From: SIG565 sp045613385
Lineage (GTDB): Bacteria; Bacillota; Clostridia; Oscillospirales; Acutalibacteraceae
DNA length: 64,000 bases
Direction of reading: 5' to 3'
Assembly (NCBI GenBank): GCA_045613385.1
Contig: JAZLAW010000008.1
Coordinates: 1-64,000, forward strand
Below are positions 40,972 to 50,333 of the stretch, in pieces (position 1 is the first letter of the stretch; each line of letters opens with the position of its first letter). Below the pieces are notes generated by a model, which saw only the letters and a list, made by a program, of their open reading frames with translations, was not told where the DNA came from and ran no database searches. Both the position numbers and the translations under genes were made by a program.

Positions 40972-42144
40972 TTACATAAAGAAATTAAGAATCAAGCCAC
41001 CCGCAATAACCGATGCAATCTGACCCGAAACATTAACACCGATTGAATGCATAAGTAAGAAGTTGTGCGGGTCTTCGGCAAGTCCCATCTTGTGAACAAT
41101 ACGACCTGACATCGGGAAAGCAGAAATACCTGCCGCACCAATCATTGGGTTTATTTTCTTCTTTAAGAATATATTCAAGAATTTTGCAAATAAAACGCCG
41201 CCTGCGGTATCAAATATGAATGCAACAAGGCCGAGTCCCAAAATAAGCAACGTATCAGGAGCCAGGAATTTTTCAGCAGTCATTTGAGAAGCGATAGTTA
41301 TACCTAAGAATATGGTAATTAAGTTTGCAAGTACTTTTTGTGCAGTTTCTGAAAGTGAATCCAACACACCGCACTCACGGATTAAGTTACCGAACATAAG
41401 GAAACCGATGAGCGACACAGAAGCGGGGGCCACAACACCTGCAACGATGGTAATAATAATCGGGAAAAGAATCTTTGTAATTTTCTTAACTTCTTTAGTT
41501 TCATAAGGCATACGAATCATACGCTCTTTTTTGGTTGTAAGAAGTTTAATAACCGGCGGCTGAATAATAGGAACGAGCGCCATGTACGAGTATGCCGCAA
41601 CCATTATAGCGCCAAGATAATTAGAGCCCAATTTATTTGCTACAACGATTGAAGTCGGGCCGTCTGCCGCACCGATAATAGCGATTGAAGCCGCATCATT
41701 AATCGGGAAGAAAATTGATGCAAGACACAGTGTAAAGAAAATACCAAACTGTGCAGCAGCACCGAATATCATAAGTTTCGGATTAGCAAGTAATGGGCCA
41801 AAGTCAATCATTGCACCTATACCAATGAACAAGATGAGCGGGAAAAGTTCATTCGCAATACCGGCTTCAAAAAGCGTGGTGAGTGCGCCGTGTTCCGCTT
41901 CGAGACCTTCAGGAGACAATGCACCGCTTATTACTTCAACAGTTTTGTCTACTCCATCCTGGAAAAATCTTGTAATAGCGCCCGAACCGGGTATATTAAC
42001 AAGAATGGCGCCAAAGCCGATGGGTAATAACAAGGTCGGTTCCATTTCCTTTTTTATTGCAAGGAAAATAAGAATTCCGCCGATTAACCACATAACAACC
42101 TGTTGCCAGGTAATGGTTAATAGATTTTCGTATAAAATTTCCAT
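40972..42144 (-). CDS. Sodium ion-translocating decarboxylase subunit beta (OadB/GcdB-like)
   Basis: 390 residues, about nine to eleven membrane segments. Motifs of the family are clear: IGFGAILVNIP, IGAMIDFGPLLANP, IIGAADGPTSIVVANKL with the key aspartate, and SAFPMSGRIVHKMG with GVNVSGQIASVIAGG. It couples decarboxylation of a carboxybiotin intermediate to sodium export. The carboxyltransferase alpha subunit and biotin carrier are not in the window, so the substrate (oxaloacetate, methylmalonyl-CoA or glutaconyl-CoA) is open. GGAGAAATA precedes the start. Confidence 0.9.
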   Translation of the reverse strand: MEILYENLLTITWQQVVMWLIGGILIFLAIKKEMEPTLLLPIGFGAILVNIPGSGAITRFFQDGVDKTVEVISGALSPEGLEAEHGALTTLFEAGIANELFPLILFIGIGAMIDFGPLLANPKLMIFGAAAQFGIFFTLCLASIFFPINDAASIAIIGAADGPTSIVVANKLGSNYLGAIMVAAYSYMALVPIIQPPVIKLLTTKKERMIRMPYETKEVKKITKILFPIIITIVAGVVAPASVSLIGFLMFGNLIRECGVLDSLSETAQKVLANLITIFLGITIASQMTAEKFLAPDTLLILGLGLVAFIFDTAGGVLFAKFLNIFLKKKINPMIGAAGISAFPMSGRIVHKMGLAEDPHNFLLMHSIGVNVSGQIASVIAGGLILNFFM

Positions 42145-42206
42145 TTTGTATTTCTCCTTTTTTTAATCAACAAAGGTAGTATACCATATTTTTCTGTGCT
42201 TTGCAA

Positions 42207-42246
42207 TAAATAATCCCCGAACTTATCTGAATTCGGGGATTATTGT
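42207..42246 (-). terminator. Terminator of the rnf operon
   Basis: Stem AATAATCCCCGAA/TTCGGGGATTATT (42209-42221 with 42232-42244) directly after the rnfB stop, with T-rich sequence on the minus strand. Confidence 0.85.
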
Positions 42247-42247
42247 T

Positions 42248-43033
42248 TTATCTTGAAACAATGCACTTGACAGGACAAGCTTCGGAGCATTCGCCGCAAC
42301 CCGTACAAAGAACAGTATTTATAACTGCCAAATTGTTTTCAACCCTTATAGCACCCGCTTTGCATACCGTTTCACACTTTTTACAGCCCATACACGCCAC
42401 GGCACAGGCCTTACGTGCTACCGCGCCCTTATCTAATGAGGAGCATCCAACTTCATATTTTTTATCATTGGGCAGAATGTCAATTATTCTTTTTGGACAA
42501 GCAGTTGCACATTTTCCGCAACCTAAGCATTTTTCTTTGTCAACTACTGCCACCCCATCTGTAACGGTTATCGCACCGTAGTCGCAAACCTTTACGCAGT
42601 CGCCAAGTCCCAGGCACCCGTATTTACAAGATAGCGGTCCTTTATACAAAAGATTTGCCGAAGCACAACTTGCCGCACCGCTATAGGCAAATTCGGTTTT
42701 TGCTTTATCTATACCGTGACTGCACTTGACAAATGCTGTCTTTTTCTCGGTTACAACATCGGTACCCAATATATCCGACATTTGTTTTGCCGTCGCGTCT
42801 CCGCCGGGTATACAAAGGTTTGGAGCCGCCGTGCCTTCTGCTACGGCCGCGGCATATCCGTCACAACCTGAATATCCACAGGCACCGCAGTTAGCACCGG
42901 GTAGACATTCTCTTATCTTTTCCTGCTTTTCATCGGTAGGTACATCCATAAACTTTGAAGCCAGGGAAAGAACAACGCCAAGCAAGACTCCTATACCACC
43001 GATAATGAGTGTTGCATATAAAATACCAGTCAT
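42248..43033 (-). CDS. rnfB: Rnf complex subunit RnfB
   Basis: 261 residues. One N-terminal membrane helix, the Fe-S domain PGANCGACGYSGCDGYA, and several ferredoxin-type CxxCxxCxxxC sets, including CLGCGKCATACP and CTGCGECSEACP near the end. It accepts electrons from reduced ferredoxin and feeds the membrane-bound Rnf pump. Last of six genes (C-D-G-E-A-B), the order usual in Clostridia. Confidence 0.95.
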   Translation of the reverse strand: MTGILYATLIIGGIGVLLGVVLSLASKFMDVPTDEKQEKIRECLPGANCGACGYSGCDGYAAAVAEGTAAPNLCIPGGDATAKQMSDILGTDVVTEKKTAFVKCSHGIDKAKTEFAYSGAASCASANLLYKGPLSCKYGCLGLGDCVKVCDYGAITVTDGVAVVDKEKCLGCGKCATACPKRIIDILPNDKKYEVGCSSLDKGAVARKACAVACMGCKKCETVCKAGAIRVENNLAVINTVLCTGCGECSEACPVKCIVSR

Positions 43034-43036
43034 ATC

Positions 43037-43618
43037 TTAACCCCCTATTCCTACAAATCCCAAGAAGGAAAGGGAAACTATTGAAGCCGCAATCAAGGTT
43101 ATAGGTAATCCCTTCAGAAATTCAGGAACGTCGGCGGTTTCAAGTCGGGAGCGAACACCGGCAAAAATTATCATAGCCAACATAAAACCAAGACCGGCCG
43201 CCAGGGCATTTACAAGGGAAAGCACAAAACCATATCCCTTTGTAAAGTTAAGCAATGTGATACCAAGCACCGCACAGTTTGTGGTTATAAGCGGAAGATA
43301 AATACCGAGTGCATTATAAATTGATTTTATATACTTTTTAAGTACAATCTCTAAAAACTGTACGATTGATGCAATTACCAGAATAAACAGAATTGTCTGC
43401 AGATACTGAAGACCAAGCGGCGCCAAAACATAAGCATACAAGGGGTACGTAACAGCCGTTGCTATAATCATAACCGCCGTTACAGCAAGACTCATACTAA
43501 ATGCAGTTCCAACTCTTTTGGACGTTCCAAGAAACGGACAGATACCCAAAAACTTTGAGAGAATCATATTTTCAGTTAGTAGTCCCGCAAGTAAAATAGA
43601 AACTATCGCACTAATCAT
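43037..43618 (-). CDS. rnfA: Rnf complex subunit RnfA
   Basis: 193 residues, six membrane helices. ENMILSKFLGICPFLGTSKR near the N-terminus and PLITTNCAVLG are the RnfA/NqrE marks; the paired cysteines may hold a 2Fe-2S cluster inside the membrane together with RnfE. Overlaps rnfE by 4 bases (ATGA). Confidence 0.95.
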   Translation of the reverse strand: MISAIVSILLAGLLTENMILSKFLGICPFLGTSKRVGTAFSMSLAVTAVMIIATAVTYPLYAYVLAPLGLQYLQTILFILVIASIVQFLEIVLKKYIKSIYNALGIYLPLITTNCAVLGITLLNFTKGYGFVLSLVNALAAGLGFMLAMIIFAGVRSRLETADVPEFLKGLPITLIAASIVSLSFLGFVGIGG

Positions 43619-44289
43619 TGTTCACTACCCCCTGATTCACACATTTCTTTCATAGCACAGTCGCCACAACCCGTACATTTAACGGGTTTTTTACCCATCT
43701 TTTCGGCCAACTTATTGGAAAGAGCAATTAAAATTCCAAATACAAAGAATCCGCCGGGTGGGAGAAGCATAACTATCATCGGGTCAATAAAGCCTGTTGT
43801 TACAGGGAGTGAAAATACAGTACCCGCGCCGATAATTTCTCTGATGGCACCCATCAGAGTCAGTGTTGCAGTAAAGCCTATACCCATACCGATACCATCA
43901 AGCACACTGGGTATTACGGCATTTTTAGAGGCGAACATTTCAGCTCTGCCTAAAATTATACAGTTTACAACTATAAGTGGCAGATAAATACCGAGTGCCG
44001 AATAGATGCTCGGCAAAAATGCCTGAACGAGCATTTGTACCACCGTTACGAAACCTGCAATAATTGTTATATATGCCGGAATTCTCACTTTCCTCGGTAT
44101 AAAATTACGAAGCAAGGATATAACGAAATTTGAACCCACAAGAACTAAGGTTGCAGCAACGCCCATACCGATACCATTTATAGCCGCTGTGGTGAGCGCT
44201 AAAGTAGGACATGTGCCAAGCACCAGTCGCAAAACAGGATTTTCTTTTACAATACCGTTAGTAAGGTAGGAAACATATTCTTTTTTCAT
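43615..44289 (-). CDS. rnfE: Rnf complex subunit RnfE
   Basis: 224 residues, six membrane helices, homologous to RnfA. NPVLRLVLGTCPTLALTT and PLIVVNCIILGRAE are the family motifs. The C-terminus carries an extra cysteine-rich tail (CTGCGDCAMKEMC), which could bind an Fe-S cluster; such tails occur in clostridial RnfE. Start overlaps rnfG stop by one base. Confidence 0.95.
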   Translation of the reverse strand: MKKEYVSYLTNGIVKENPVLRLVLGTCPTLALTTAAINGIGMGVAATLVLVGSNFVISLLRNFIPRKVRIPAYITIIAGFVTVVQMLVQAFLPSIYSALGIYLPLIVVNCIILGRAEMFASKNAVIPSVLDGIGMGIGFTATLTLMGAIREIIGAGTVFSLPVTTGFIDPMIVMLLPPGGFFVFGILIALSNKLAEKMGKKPVKCTGCGDCAMKEMCESGGSEQ

Positions 44290-44942
44290 TACTGCACCTC
44301 CCCTACTGCGCCGTCTGCGGTTATCTCAAGATATTTATTAAGTGCTGTAAACGCTTCATCAACACAAGCCTTTACCGCCTTTGATGTTATTGTAGCGCCT
44401 GTTACTGCATTCACTTCGTTCTTTTCAGAATCGGCGCCGTTTTTAATGACCGCAACACCTTCGGTTTTACCTATAAACTGTTCATAAAAATCCGGTTTTG
44501 TTGTATTCTGACCAAGGCCGGGTGTCTCATCGGCCGCGGACAAGATATTTATAGCGATTATTTTTTTATCAAGGGATAATGCTGTCATAATTTTTACATC
44601 CCCACCGTAACCTTTATTCACGGTTTCGACTATATAGCCAACAGTTTTGTCGCCCTTTCTTGCTTCGAAGAACGAAGTATCTTCATCCTGTAAAAGCAAT
44701 GAATTGTCTATTCTTTTGTACTCATCAGCTACAACAAGTGCTTCCATAGCACTCTTACTTGCCGCTTTTTCCATTTCTTGAATTTTATCTGCTGTTATAA
44801 GGTTTGTAACCGATAAAATAAGTGATACAACAAGACAGATGGCACCGAGTTTCCAGATAAGAGATAAAACATCATTGTTTTTCTTTGCAAACCCAACCGT
44901 TTTCAACCAAAAAGAACGCAGAGTTTCTGAAATTTTACTCAT
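44289..44942 (-). CDS. rnfG: Rnf complex subunit RnfG
   Basis: 217 residues. One membrane helix (about 30-50) and an extracytoplasmic FMN-binding domain with the covalent flavin site VTGATITS (threonine-linked FMN). GLGQNT and the GYGG segment fit. Passes electrons toward RnfD/C. Overlaps rnfD by 4 bases. Confidence 0.95.
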   Translation of the reverse strand: MSKISETLRSFWLKTVGFAKKNNDVLSLIWKLGAICLVVSLILSVTNLITADKIQEMEKAASKSAMEALVVADEYKRIDNSLLLQDEDTSFFEARKGDKTVGYIVETVNKGYGGDVKIMTALSLDKKIIAINILSAADETPGLGQNTTKPDFYEQFIGKTEGVAVIKNGADSEKNEVNAVTGATITSKAVKACVDEAFTALNKYLEITADGAVGEVQ

Positions 44943-45853
44943 TTACTCTCTGCCTCCCATCCAAACGGTTTAGGACCGGTAAGTGTATTTATATGCGGTA
45001 CCAAAAGATTCATTACAAGTATCGCATAAGATACCCCTTCGGGCAGAGCCGCAAAATTACGGATAACTACAGTTATAACGCCGCAACCGATACCGAAAAT
45101 AAGTTTACCCCATTTAAACGTAGGACTTGTTACATAATCGGTAGCCATAAAGAATGCGCCCAGTATCAAACCGCCACTAAGTATGGCTTTTATCGGGTCG
45201 GCTCCTATTATTAGTGAGAAAACAAACACAGTACCAATAAAAGATACCGGTATTATGGGTGAAATTACACGACGGAGTATAAGATAAATTCCGCCGAGCG
45301 TGAGCATTAGCGCCGATATCTCACCGATTGAGCCACCGTGCATTCCAAAAAGCAACTCACGTACAGAGTATCCAACACTGTCGGCCAAAGGTGTTGCCGA
45401 AGAAACCGTATCGGTAAACGGCTCTAAAAATCTTGTCATAGCCGCAGGGAATGATACTGTCAGTACAATTCTTGCGGTGAGAGCCGGATTGGCAAAATTA
45501 TGACCGATTCCACCAAACATCTGCTTTACAACTATAATTGCAATGGCACTACCGAGCGCCGCCATCCATACAGGCAGACTCGAAGGCAGATTGAGAGCCA
45601 ATAAAAGCCCTGTAACCACCGCAGATAAATCACCAAGCGAATTCTGTTTTTTAAGCGCTTTGTTCCATATAAACTCACTTAAAACTGCAGATACTATACA
45701 TACCACAATCATAAGTGCTGCTTTTAATCCAAAAATCACGGTGCCGTAAACGGCGGCAGGGATTAAAGCTATTATTACATCCAGCATTATTCCGGTTGTA
45801 GAAAAATCTGAATGTAAGTGAGGTGAAGAAGAAACTGTCAGATTATTTCGCAC
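44939..45853 (-). CDS. rnfD: Rnf complex subunit RnfD
   Basis: 304 residues, about nine to ten membrane helices. The covalent FMN site is in SSATPLADS; GGIGHNFANPALTAR and FFMATDYVTSPT are typical. Membrane core of the ion pump (sodium or proton). Overlaps rnfC by 11 bases. Confidence 0.95.
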   Translation of the reverse strand: MRNNLTVSSSPHLHSDFSTTGIMLDVIIALIPAAVYGTVIFGLKAALMIVVCIVSAVLSEFIWNKALKKQNSLGDLSAVVTGLLLALNLPSSLPVWMAALGSAIAIIVVKQMFGGIGHNFANPALTARIVLTVSFPAAMTRFLEPFTDTVSSATPLADSVGYSVRELLFGMHGGSIGEISALMLTLGGIYLILRRVISPIIPVSFIGTVFVFSLIIGADPIKAILSGGLILGAFFMATDYVTSPTFKWGKLIFGIGCGVITVVIRNFAALPEGVSYAILVMNLLVPHINTLTGPKPFGWEAESK

Positions 45854-47174
45854 TGTTAATCCCCCTTAAAATACTTTTTGCGGTACGCATTGTCTGTGTC
45901 AGCGGTCTTCCTGCAGGACAGGTAAAACTGCAACATCCGCATTCAATACAATAATTGATATTTAACTTTTCAAGTTTTTCGTTCAATCCCAGCCTTACCG
46001 CCGTTTCTGTAGCGGCTGGTGTCAAATTCATAGGACAGGCTTCGGCGCATTTGCCGCAACGGATACAAGGAGTCGTGATAACCGGTGCGCCATCCATAAA
46101 TGCTAATATTGCATTATTCTGCTTTGTTATAACAGCAGAGTCACTCGTAACGGCAACGCCCATCATCGGTCCGCCGTAAAGAATTTTTGCGGGTGACTCA
46201 TCGGTCTCACAAAAATCCAGTACATCTTTTATCGCTGTGCCGATAGGCACACGTACATTCTGCGGTTTACGAACGGCATCGCCATCCACTGTGACACATT
46301 TATATGTAATGGGCTCACCCGTTTTTACATAACGGCACAAAACTGCAACACTGGTAATATTCATAACAAGGCAACCTACATCAGCAGGTAGTTTTCCAAA
46401 CGGTATTTTTCGCTTGGTAGCGGCATAAACCAAAACCTTTTCCGCGCCCTGTGGATAACGAGAATGCATTTTCATAATTCTTACCGAATTATCGCAGTCG
46501 CGCTTGTCGGTTGCCACTTCATAAAGTTTTTTTATGGCTTCAGGCTTGTTGTCTTCAATACAAATAATCACATTTTTAATGTTCAGTTTTTCTTTTAAGA
46601 GATACACGCCATCGATAACATCATCGTGTTCTTCCATACAGGTACGGTAATCACTGGTAATATACGGCTCACACTCTGCGGCATTTACAATAAGTGTATC
46701 TATCTTTTCATACGCTGCGAGTTTGATGTGCGTCGGGAAACCGGCACCACCAAGACCAACAAGTCCGCAGTCGCGGGATGCCTTTACTAAATCATCCGCT
46801 GTTTCTATTATTGGTGGGGTGAATTCTGCTCTTTGCATCCTGCCATCCGATTCAATTACAACTGCAGGTGTCTTGTCACCGCCCACGCCGAATATTTCTG
46901 TAAATCCGGTCACCTTACCCGAAACACTCGAATGTATCGGTACAGCAAAATTCTGTTGGCTATCCCCTATTTTAGTGCCGACTAAAACTTCATCGCCGAT
47001 ATTAACCAGACAGTCACATACCGCACCTATGTTTTGCTTAAGCGGAATTGTAACGGTAGCAGGTGTAGGTAAAACCACACTCTCTTGCTCTGCAGTATGT
47101 TTGCGGTGCGGAATTCTTAAAGCACCTAAAAACCTACCGACAGGCTTAAGTATTTCTTCAGGATTATATTGCAT
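45843..47174 (-). CDS. rnfC: Rnf complex subunit RnfC
   Basis: 443 residues. NADH/FMN site with GLVGLGGAGFPTHIKL and NAAECEPYI, and two 4Fe-4S sets CIRCGKCAEACP and CIECGCCSFTCPAGRPL. It reduces NAD+ at the cytoplasmic side. First gene of the operon. ATG 47174 is taken because AAAGGAG lies before it; the longer reading is dropped. Confidence 0.95.
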   Translation of the reverse strand: MQYNPEEILKPVGRFLGALRIPHRKHTAEQESVVLPTPATVTIPLKQNIGAVCDCLVNIGDEVLVGTKIGDSQQNFAVPIHSSVSGKVTGFTEIFGVGGDKTPAVVIESDGRMQRAEFTPPIIETADDLVKASRDCGLVGLGGAGFPTHIKLAAYEKIDTLIVNAAECEPYITSDYRTCMEEHDDVIDGVYLLKEKLNIKNVIICIEDNKPEAIKKLYEVATDKRDCDNSVRIMKMHSRYPQGAEKVLVYAATKRKIPFGKLPADVGCLVMNITSVAVLCRYVKTGEPITYKCVTVDGDAVRKPQNVRVPIGTAIKDVLDFCETDESPAKILYGGPMMGVAVTSDSAVITKQNNAILAFMDGAPVITTPCIRCGKCAEACPMNLTPAATETAVRLGLNEKLEKLNINYCIECGCCSFTCPAGRPLTQTMRTAKSILRGINSAK

Positions 47175-47222
47175 AAATTTTACTCCTTTAAAATTGGGTT
47201 CTATGTACAATTTTACATAATA

Positions 47223-47251
47223 ATTATACTATAGTCGACAAAAATTTACAA
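47223..47251 (-). promoter_or_regulatory. Promoter of the rnf operon
   Basis: On the minus strand TTGTAA (47251-47246), 17-bp spacer, TATAAT (47228-47223), about 50 bases before rnfC. Confidence 0.7.
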
Positions 47252-47258
47252 GTAATTG

Positions 47259-47307
47259 TTGACAACCTTGTTTTTTTGTGTAAAAATATAAAAATGAAAT
47301 TCATTTT
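47259..47307 (+). promoter_or_regulatory. Promoter and palindromic operator of the Fur-family operon
   Basis: TTGACA (47259-47264), 16-bp spacer, TAAAAA at 47281. A perfect palindrome AAAATGAA-A-TTCATTTT (47291-47307) lies directly after the -10 and before the ribosome site. Its position and symmetry suit autoregulation by the Fur-family protein encoded next; the bases are not the classical Bacillus Zur box. Confidence 0.6.
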
Positions 47308-47325
47308 CAAATTGGGGTGTTTATA

Positions 47326-47745
47326 ATGCATTCATCAGACGGTTACAAAACACGGCAACGTGAAATAATTGAAAACTGCCTTAAAGAAAACCGTAATATT
47401 CATATGACTGTAGACGATATTGTATTATCTTTATCAAAGAATAATGCGCCTGTCGGCAGAACTACCGTTTACCGTACCCTTGAAAAGATGGTAAAGGAAA
47501 ACAAAGTAAGAAAATATGTAACAGGTAATAATGATAGTGCCTGTTTTCAGTATTTAGAAAAATATAATGACTGTCATAATCATTTTCACCTTAAATGTGT
47601 AGATTGTGGAAAACTTTTACACGTTGACTGTGAGAAAATAAATCAATTATCAAAGCATATAGCCGATGAACACGAGTTCAGTATTGATATGCTGCAGACC
47701 GTTATTTACGGCAAATGTAAGATGTGTGGAGAAGGACAAAAATGA
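47326..47745 (+). CDS. Fur-family metal-responsive regulator (Zur-like)
   Basis: 139 residues. The winged-helix half has TTVYRTLEKMVKENKVRK; the dimer half has HNHFHLKCVDCGKLLHVDC and a closing CKMCGE, giving the two CxxC pairs of the structural zinc site. It senses zinc, iron or another metal and represses with metal bound. Because a metal ABC transporter follows with ATGA overlap, a zinc role (Zur) is most likely. Start at 47326 has GGGGTG upstream. Confidence 0.85.
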   Translation: MHSSDGYKTRQREIIENCLKENRNIHMTVDDIVLSLSKNNAPVGRTTVYRTLEKMVKENKVRKYVTGNNDSACFQYLEKYNDCHNHFHLKCVDCGKLLHVDCEKINQLSKHIADEHEFSIDMLQTVIYGKCKMCGEGQK

Positions 47746-48641
47746 AAAAAATAGCCTTGGTTTTAGTTTTTATAATTCTCTTACTTTGCGGTTGTTCGCA
47801 AACACCAAAAGATAATGATAAACTAAAAATTGTTGCAACAAATTTTAGTTGCTATGATTTTTCACGCGCTGTAGCGGGAGCTGATGCCGAGATTACTATG
47901 CTTATACCACCGGGAACCGACATACATTCCTTCGAGCCTACGGCACTGGATATTGCAAAAATCAAAGAATGCGATTTGTTTATATATGTGGGCGGTGAGA
48001 GTGATAACTGGGTTGATAAAATACTCACCGGTTTAAATAAGGATGAAAACAAAGTGCTTAATCTTTTTAAAAAACTTGGTATTAGTAATGAACACTCCCA
48101 CGAAACAGATGAGCATATATGGACTTCTCCGGAAATTGCCATAAAAATTGTTAATTTAATTTGCGATTCATTAAGTAGCGCAAATAACAGCGAAACCCTA
48201 AAATACAAAAATAACGCGGAAGAATATGTGAAGAAAATAGAGAGCGTTGTGTCATATACCAAAAGTGTTGTTGAAAATGCAGAGCATACTCATCTCGTTA
48301 TTGCCGACCGTTTTCCGCTTAAATACTTTACAGAATTTTATTCGTTGAAAGTAACTGCAGCTTTTTCAGCCTGTGACCACGAAACAGATATCGACCTTAA
48401 TACTGCCGCCGCACTTATTGAAACCGTAAAAAAAGAAAAATTATCAAGTATTTTTATAACCGAGTCGGGAAACCGTTCTTTAGCTGAAGCCATTAAGAAG
48501 AGCACCGGTGCCGAAATACTTACTCTACACTCTTTGCAGAACATTTCATCAGAAGACCTTAAAAACGGCGAAACTTTTGTTACGCTTATGCAGAAAAATG
48601 CAGAAGTTCTACGAAAGGGACTTACACTATGTCACTTATAA
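47742..48641 (+). CDS. Metal ABC transporter substrate-binding lipoprotein (ZnuA-like)
   Basis: 299 residues. Lipoprotein signal with Cys18 (LCGC). Cluster A-1 family: GTDIHSFEPT holds the first metal histidine, DEHIWTSPEIA the second, and ESGNRSLAEAI the acidic end. The site that usually carries the third histidine reads ADRFPLKYF here, so metal coordination differs. A His-rich loop is replaced by a short NEHSHETDEH segment. Captures zinc or manganese outside the cell. Overlaps the Fur-family gene by 4 bases. Confidence 0.87.
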   Translation: MKKIALVLVFIILLLCGCSQTPKDNDKLKIVATNFSCYDFSRAVAGADAEITMLIPPGTDIHSFEPTALDIAKIKECDLFIYVGGESDNWVDKILTGLNKDENKVLNLFKKLGISNEHSHETDEHIWTSPEIAIKIVNLICDSLSSANNSETLKYKNNAEEYVKKIESVVSYTKSVVENAEHTHLVIADRFPLKYFTEFYSLKVTAAFSACDHETDIDLNTAAALIETVKKEKLSSIFITESGNRSLAEAIKKSTGAEILTLHSLQNISSEDLKNGETFVTLMQKNAEVLRKGLTLCHL

Positions 48642-49330
48642 ATATTAAAAATTTATCAAAAAAATTCGGGGATGACTATGTCCTTAATAGTTTAAATTTC
48701 ACTGTAGATAAGGGAGATGCACTCTATATTGTCGGTGAAAATGGCAGCGGTAAAACAACCCTTGTAAAAATACTTTTAGGTATAATCCCCGCAAGTAGCG
48801 GTGAAATTGTTTTCGAAGAAAACTCAAGAAACTCTGTAGGTTATCTTCCGCAGCTGCCGACAATACAGTCAGATTTCCCGGCAAGTGTATTCGAAGTAGT
48901 TCTTTCCGGAACACTCAGTAAAAAAACCTTATTTTATACCAAAGAACAAAAACGGACCGCACTTAAAAATATGGAAAAACTCGGCATAGCCGAGCTCGAA
49001 AATAAATCATTCCGTGAATTGTCAGGCGGACAGAAACAACGTGTTCTTCTGGCTCGGGCATTGGGTTGTAAAAAAGACATTCTGTTGCTAGATGAACCTC
49101 TGACCGCGCTCGACCCGTTGGCAACTGCGCAATTCTATGAACTTCTGGAAGATTTAAGGAAAATCGGTATCACACTAATTATCATCTCCCACGATGTAGA
49201 CTGTGCAGTAAAATACGGAAACAAAATTCTGCATTTGGGCGGTAAAGAAACCTTTTTCGGCACAAATGAAGAATATATCCATAGTGAAATCGGTAAAAGA
49301 ATTTTAAAGGGAGGCCATACACATGATTAA
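48629..49330 (+). CDS. Metal ABC transporter ATP-binding protein (ZnuC-like)
   Basis: 233 residues. Walker A GENGSGKTT at 36-44, Q-loop YLPQ, signature LSGGQKQR, Walker B ILLLDEP and the switch histidine in ISHDVD. Powers import by the neighbouring permease. Overlaps the binding-protein gene by 13 bases and the permease by 8. Confidence 0.92.
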   Translation: MSLINIKNLSKKFGDDYVLNSLNFTVDKGDALYIVGENGSGKTTLVKILLGIIPASSGEIVFEENSRNSVGYLPQLPTIQSDFPASVFEVVLSGTLSKKTLFYTKEQKRTALKNMEKLGIAELENKSFRELSGGQKQRVLLARALGCKKDILLLDEPLTALDPLATAQFYELLEDLRKIGITLIIISHDVDCAVKYGNKILHLGGKETFFGTNEEYIHSEIGKRILKGGHTHD

Positions 49331-50135
49331 TACCCTGCTCTCCTTTTTTGAGTATGATTTTTTCATATACGCACTAATTACGGGAATATGTATATCACTC
49401 TGTGCCGCGCTTCTTGGTGTAAGCCTTGTGCTTAAGCGCTTTTCTATGATTGGGGACGGTCTCTCCCACGTTGGATTCGGCGCCGCCGCAGTGGCACTGT
49501 CTTTTGGGCTGACACCGCTTTATATAACATTACCCGCTGTGTTGGTTGCCGCTTTTTTACTGCTCAAATCAGGTGGCGGCAAATTTTTAAAAGGCGACTC
49601 TGCCGTAGCGCTTATATCGTGCAGCGCTTTAGCCATTGGATACACTGCCATAAAAATTGCGGGTGGCGGAAGTATAGATATAAACAGTTATATGTTCGGC
49701 AGTATTTATACGGTGGGATTTAGCGATATGCTGCTTACCGTTATCATCTCGGTAGCTGTGATTTTGCTGTACATCATTTTTTATAATAAAATCTTTTCGG
49801 TTACGTTCGATGAAGACTTTGCAAGTGCCACAGGTATAATGGTTTCGCATTACGATACACTTCTTGCCATTCTTACAGCTGTAGTCGTGGTGATAGGTAT
49901 GAAAATGATGGGCGCCTTACTCATTTCCGGGCTCATCATCTTCCCTGTTCTATCGGCAGTCCGCGTATGTAAAAGTTATAAATCCGTAATAATTTTATCC
50001 GGTGCGGTGTCGTGTTTTAATTTTGTTATGGGACTTATATTTTCACTAATTATTAACTCTTCTCCCGGAGCAAGTGTTATAATTGTCAGTCTTTTTACTT
50101 TTGTAATTTTCACAATAATACGAAAATTTTTATAA
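49323..50135 (+). CDS. Metal ABC transporter permease (ZnuB-like)
   Basis: 270 residues, about eight membrane helices. ABC-3 family marks: SLVLKRFSMIGDGLSHVGFGA and the later MKMMGALLISGLIIFP. It forms the zinc or manganese channel with the preceding ATPase. Last gene of the Fur-family operon; no clear terminator follows before the tRNA promoter. Confidence 0.92.
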   Translation: MINTLLSFFEYDFFIYALITGICISLCAALLGVSLVLKRFSMIGDGLSHVGFGAAAVALSFGLTPLYITLPAVLVAAFLLLKSGGGKFLKGDSAVALISCSALAIGYTAIKIAGGGSIDINSYMFGSIYTVGFSDMLLTVIISVAVILLYIIFYNKIFSVTFDEDFASATGIMVSHYDTLLAILTAVVVVIGMKMMGALLISGLIIFPVLSAVRVCKSYKSVIILSGAVSCFNFVMGLIFSLIINSSPGASVIIVSLFTFVIFTIIRKFL

Positions 50136-50163
50136 AATAAAATAAAAAAGTTATAAAAAAGAC

Positions 50164-50215
50164 TTGAAAAGTCATAATATTTATTGTATAATATTTAGGC
50201 ACTCTGTTGAGTGCC
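50164..50215 (+). promoter_or_regulatory. Promoter and short leader hairpin of the initiator tRNA
   Basis: TTGAAA (50164-50169), 17-bp spacer, TATAAT (50187-50192). A GGCACTC/GAGTGCC hairpin (50198-50215) stands between the promoter and the tRNA and may guide 5' processing. Confidence 0.7.
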
Positions 50216-50221
50216 ATATAT

Positions 50222-50298
<77 letters not shown>

Positions 50299-50328
50299 AA
50301 AATCCTCATTCGCAAGAATGGGGATTTT
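50299..50328 (+). terminator. Terminator of the tRNA gene
   Basis: Stem AAATCCTCATT/AATGGGGATTT with one G-T pair (50299-50309 with 50317-50327), then T-rich. Confidence 0.8.
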
Positions 50329-50333
50329 ACTTT

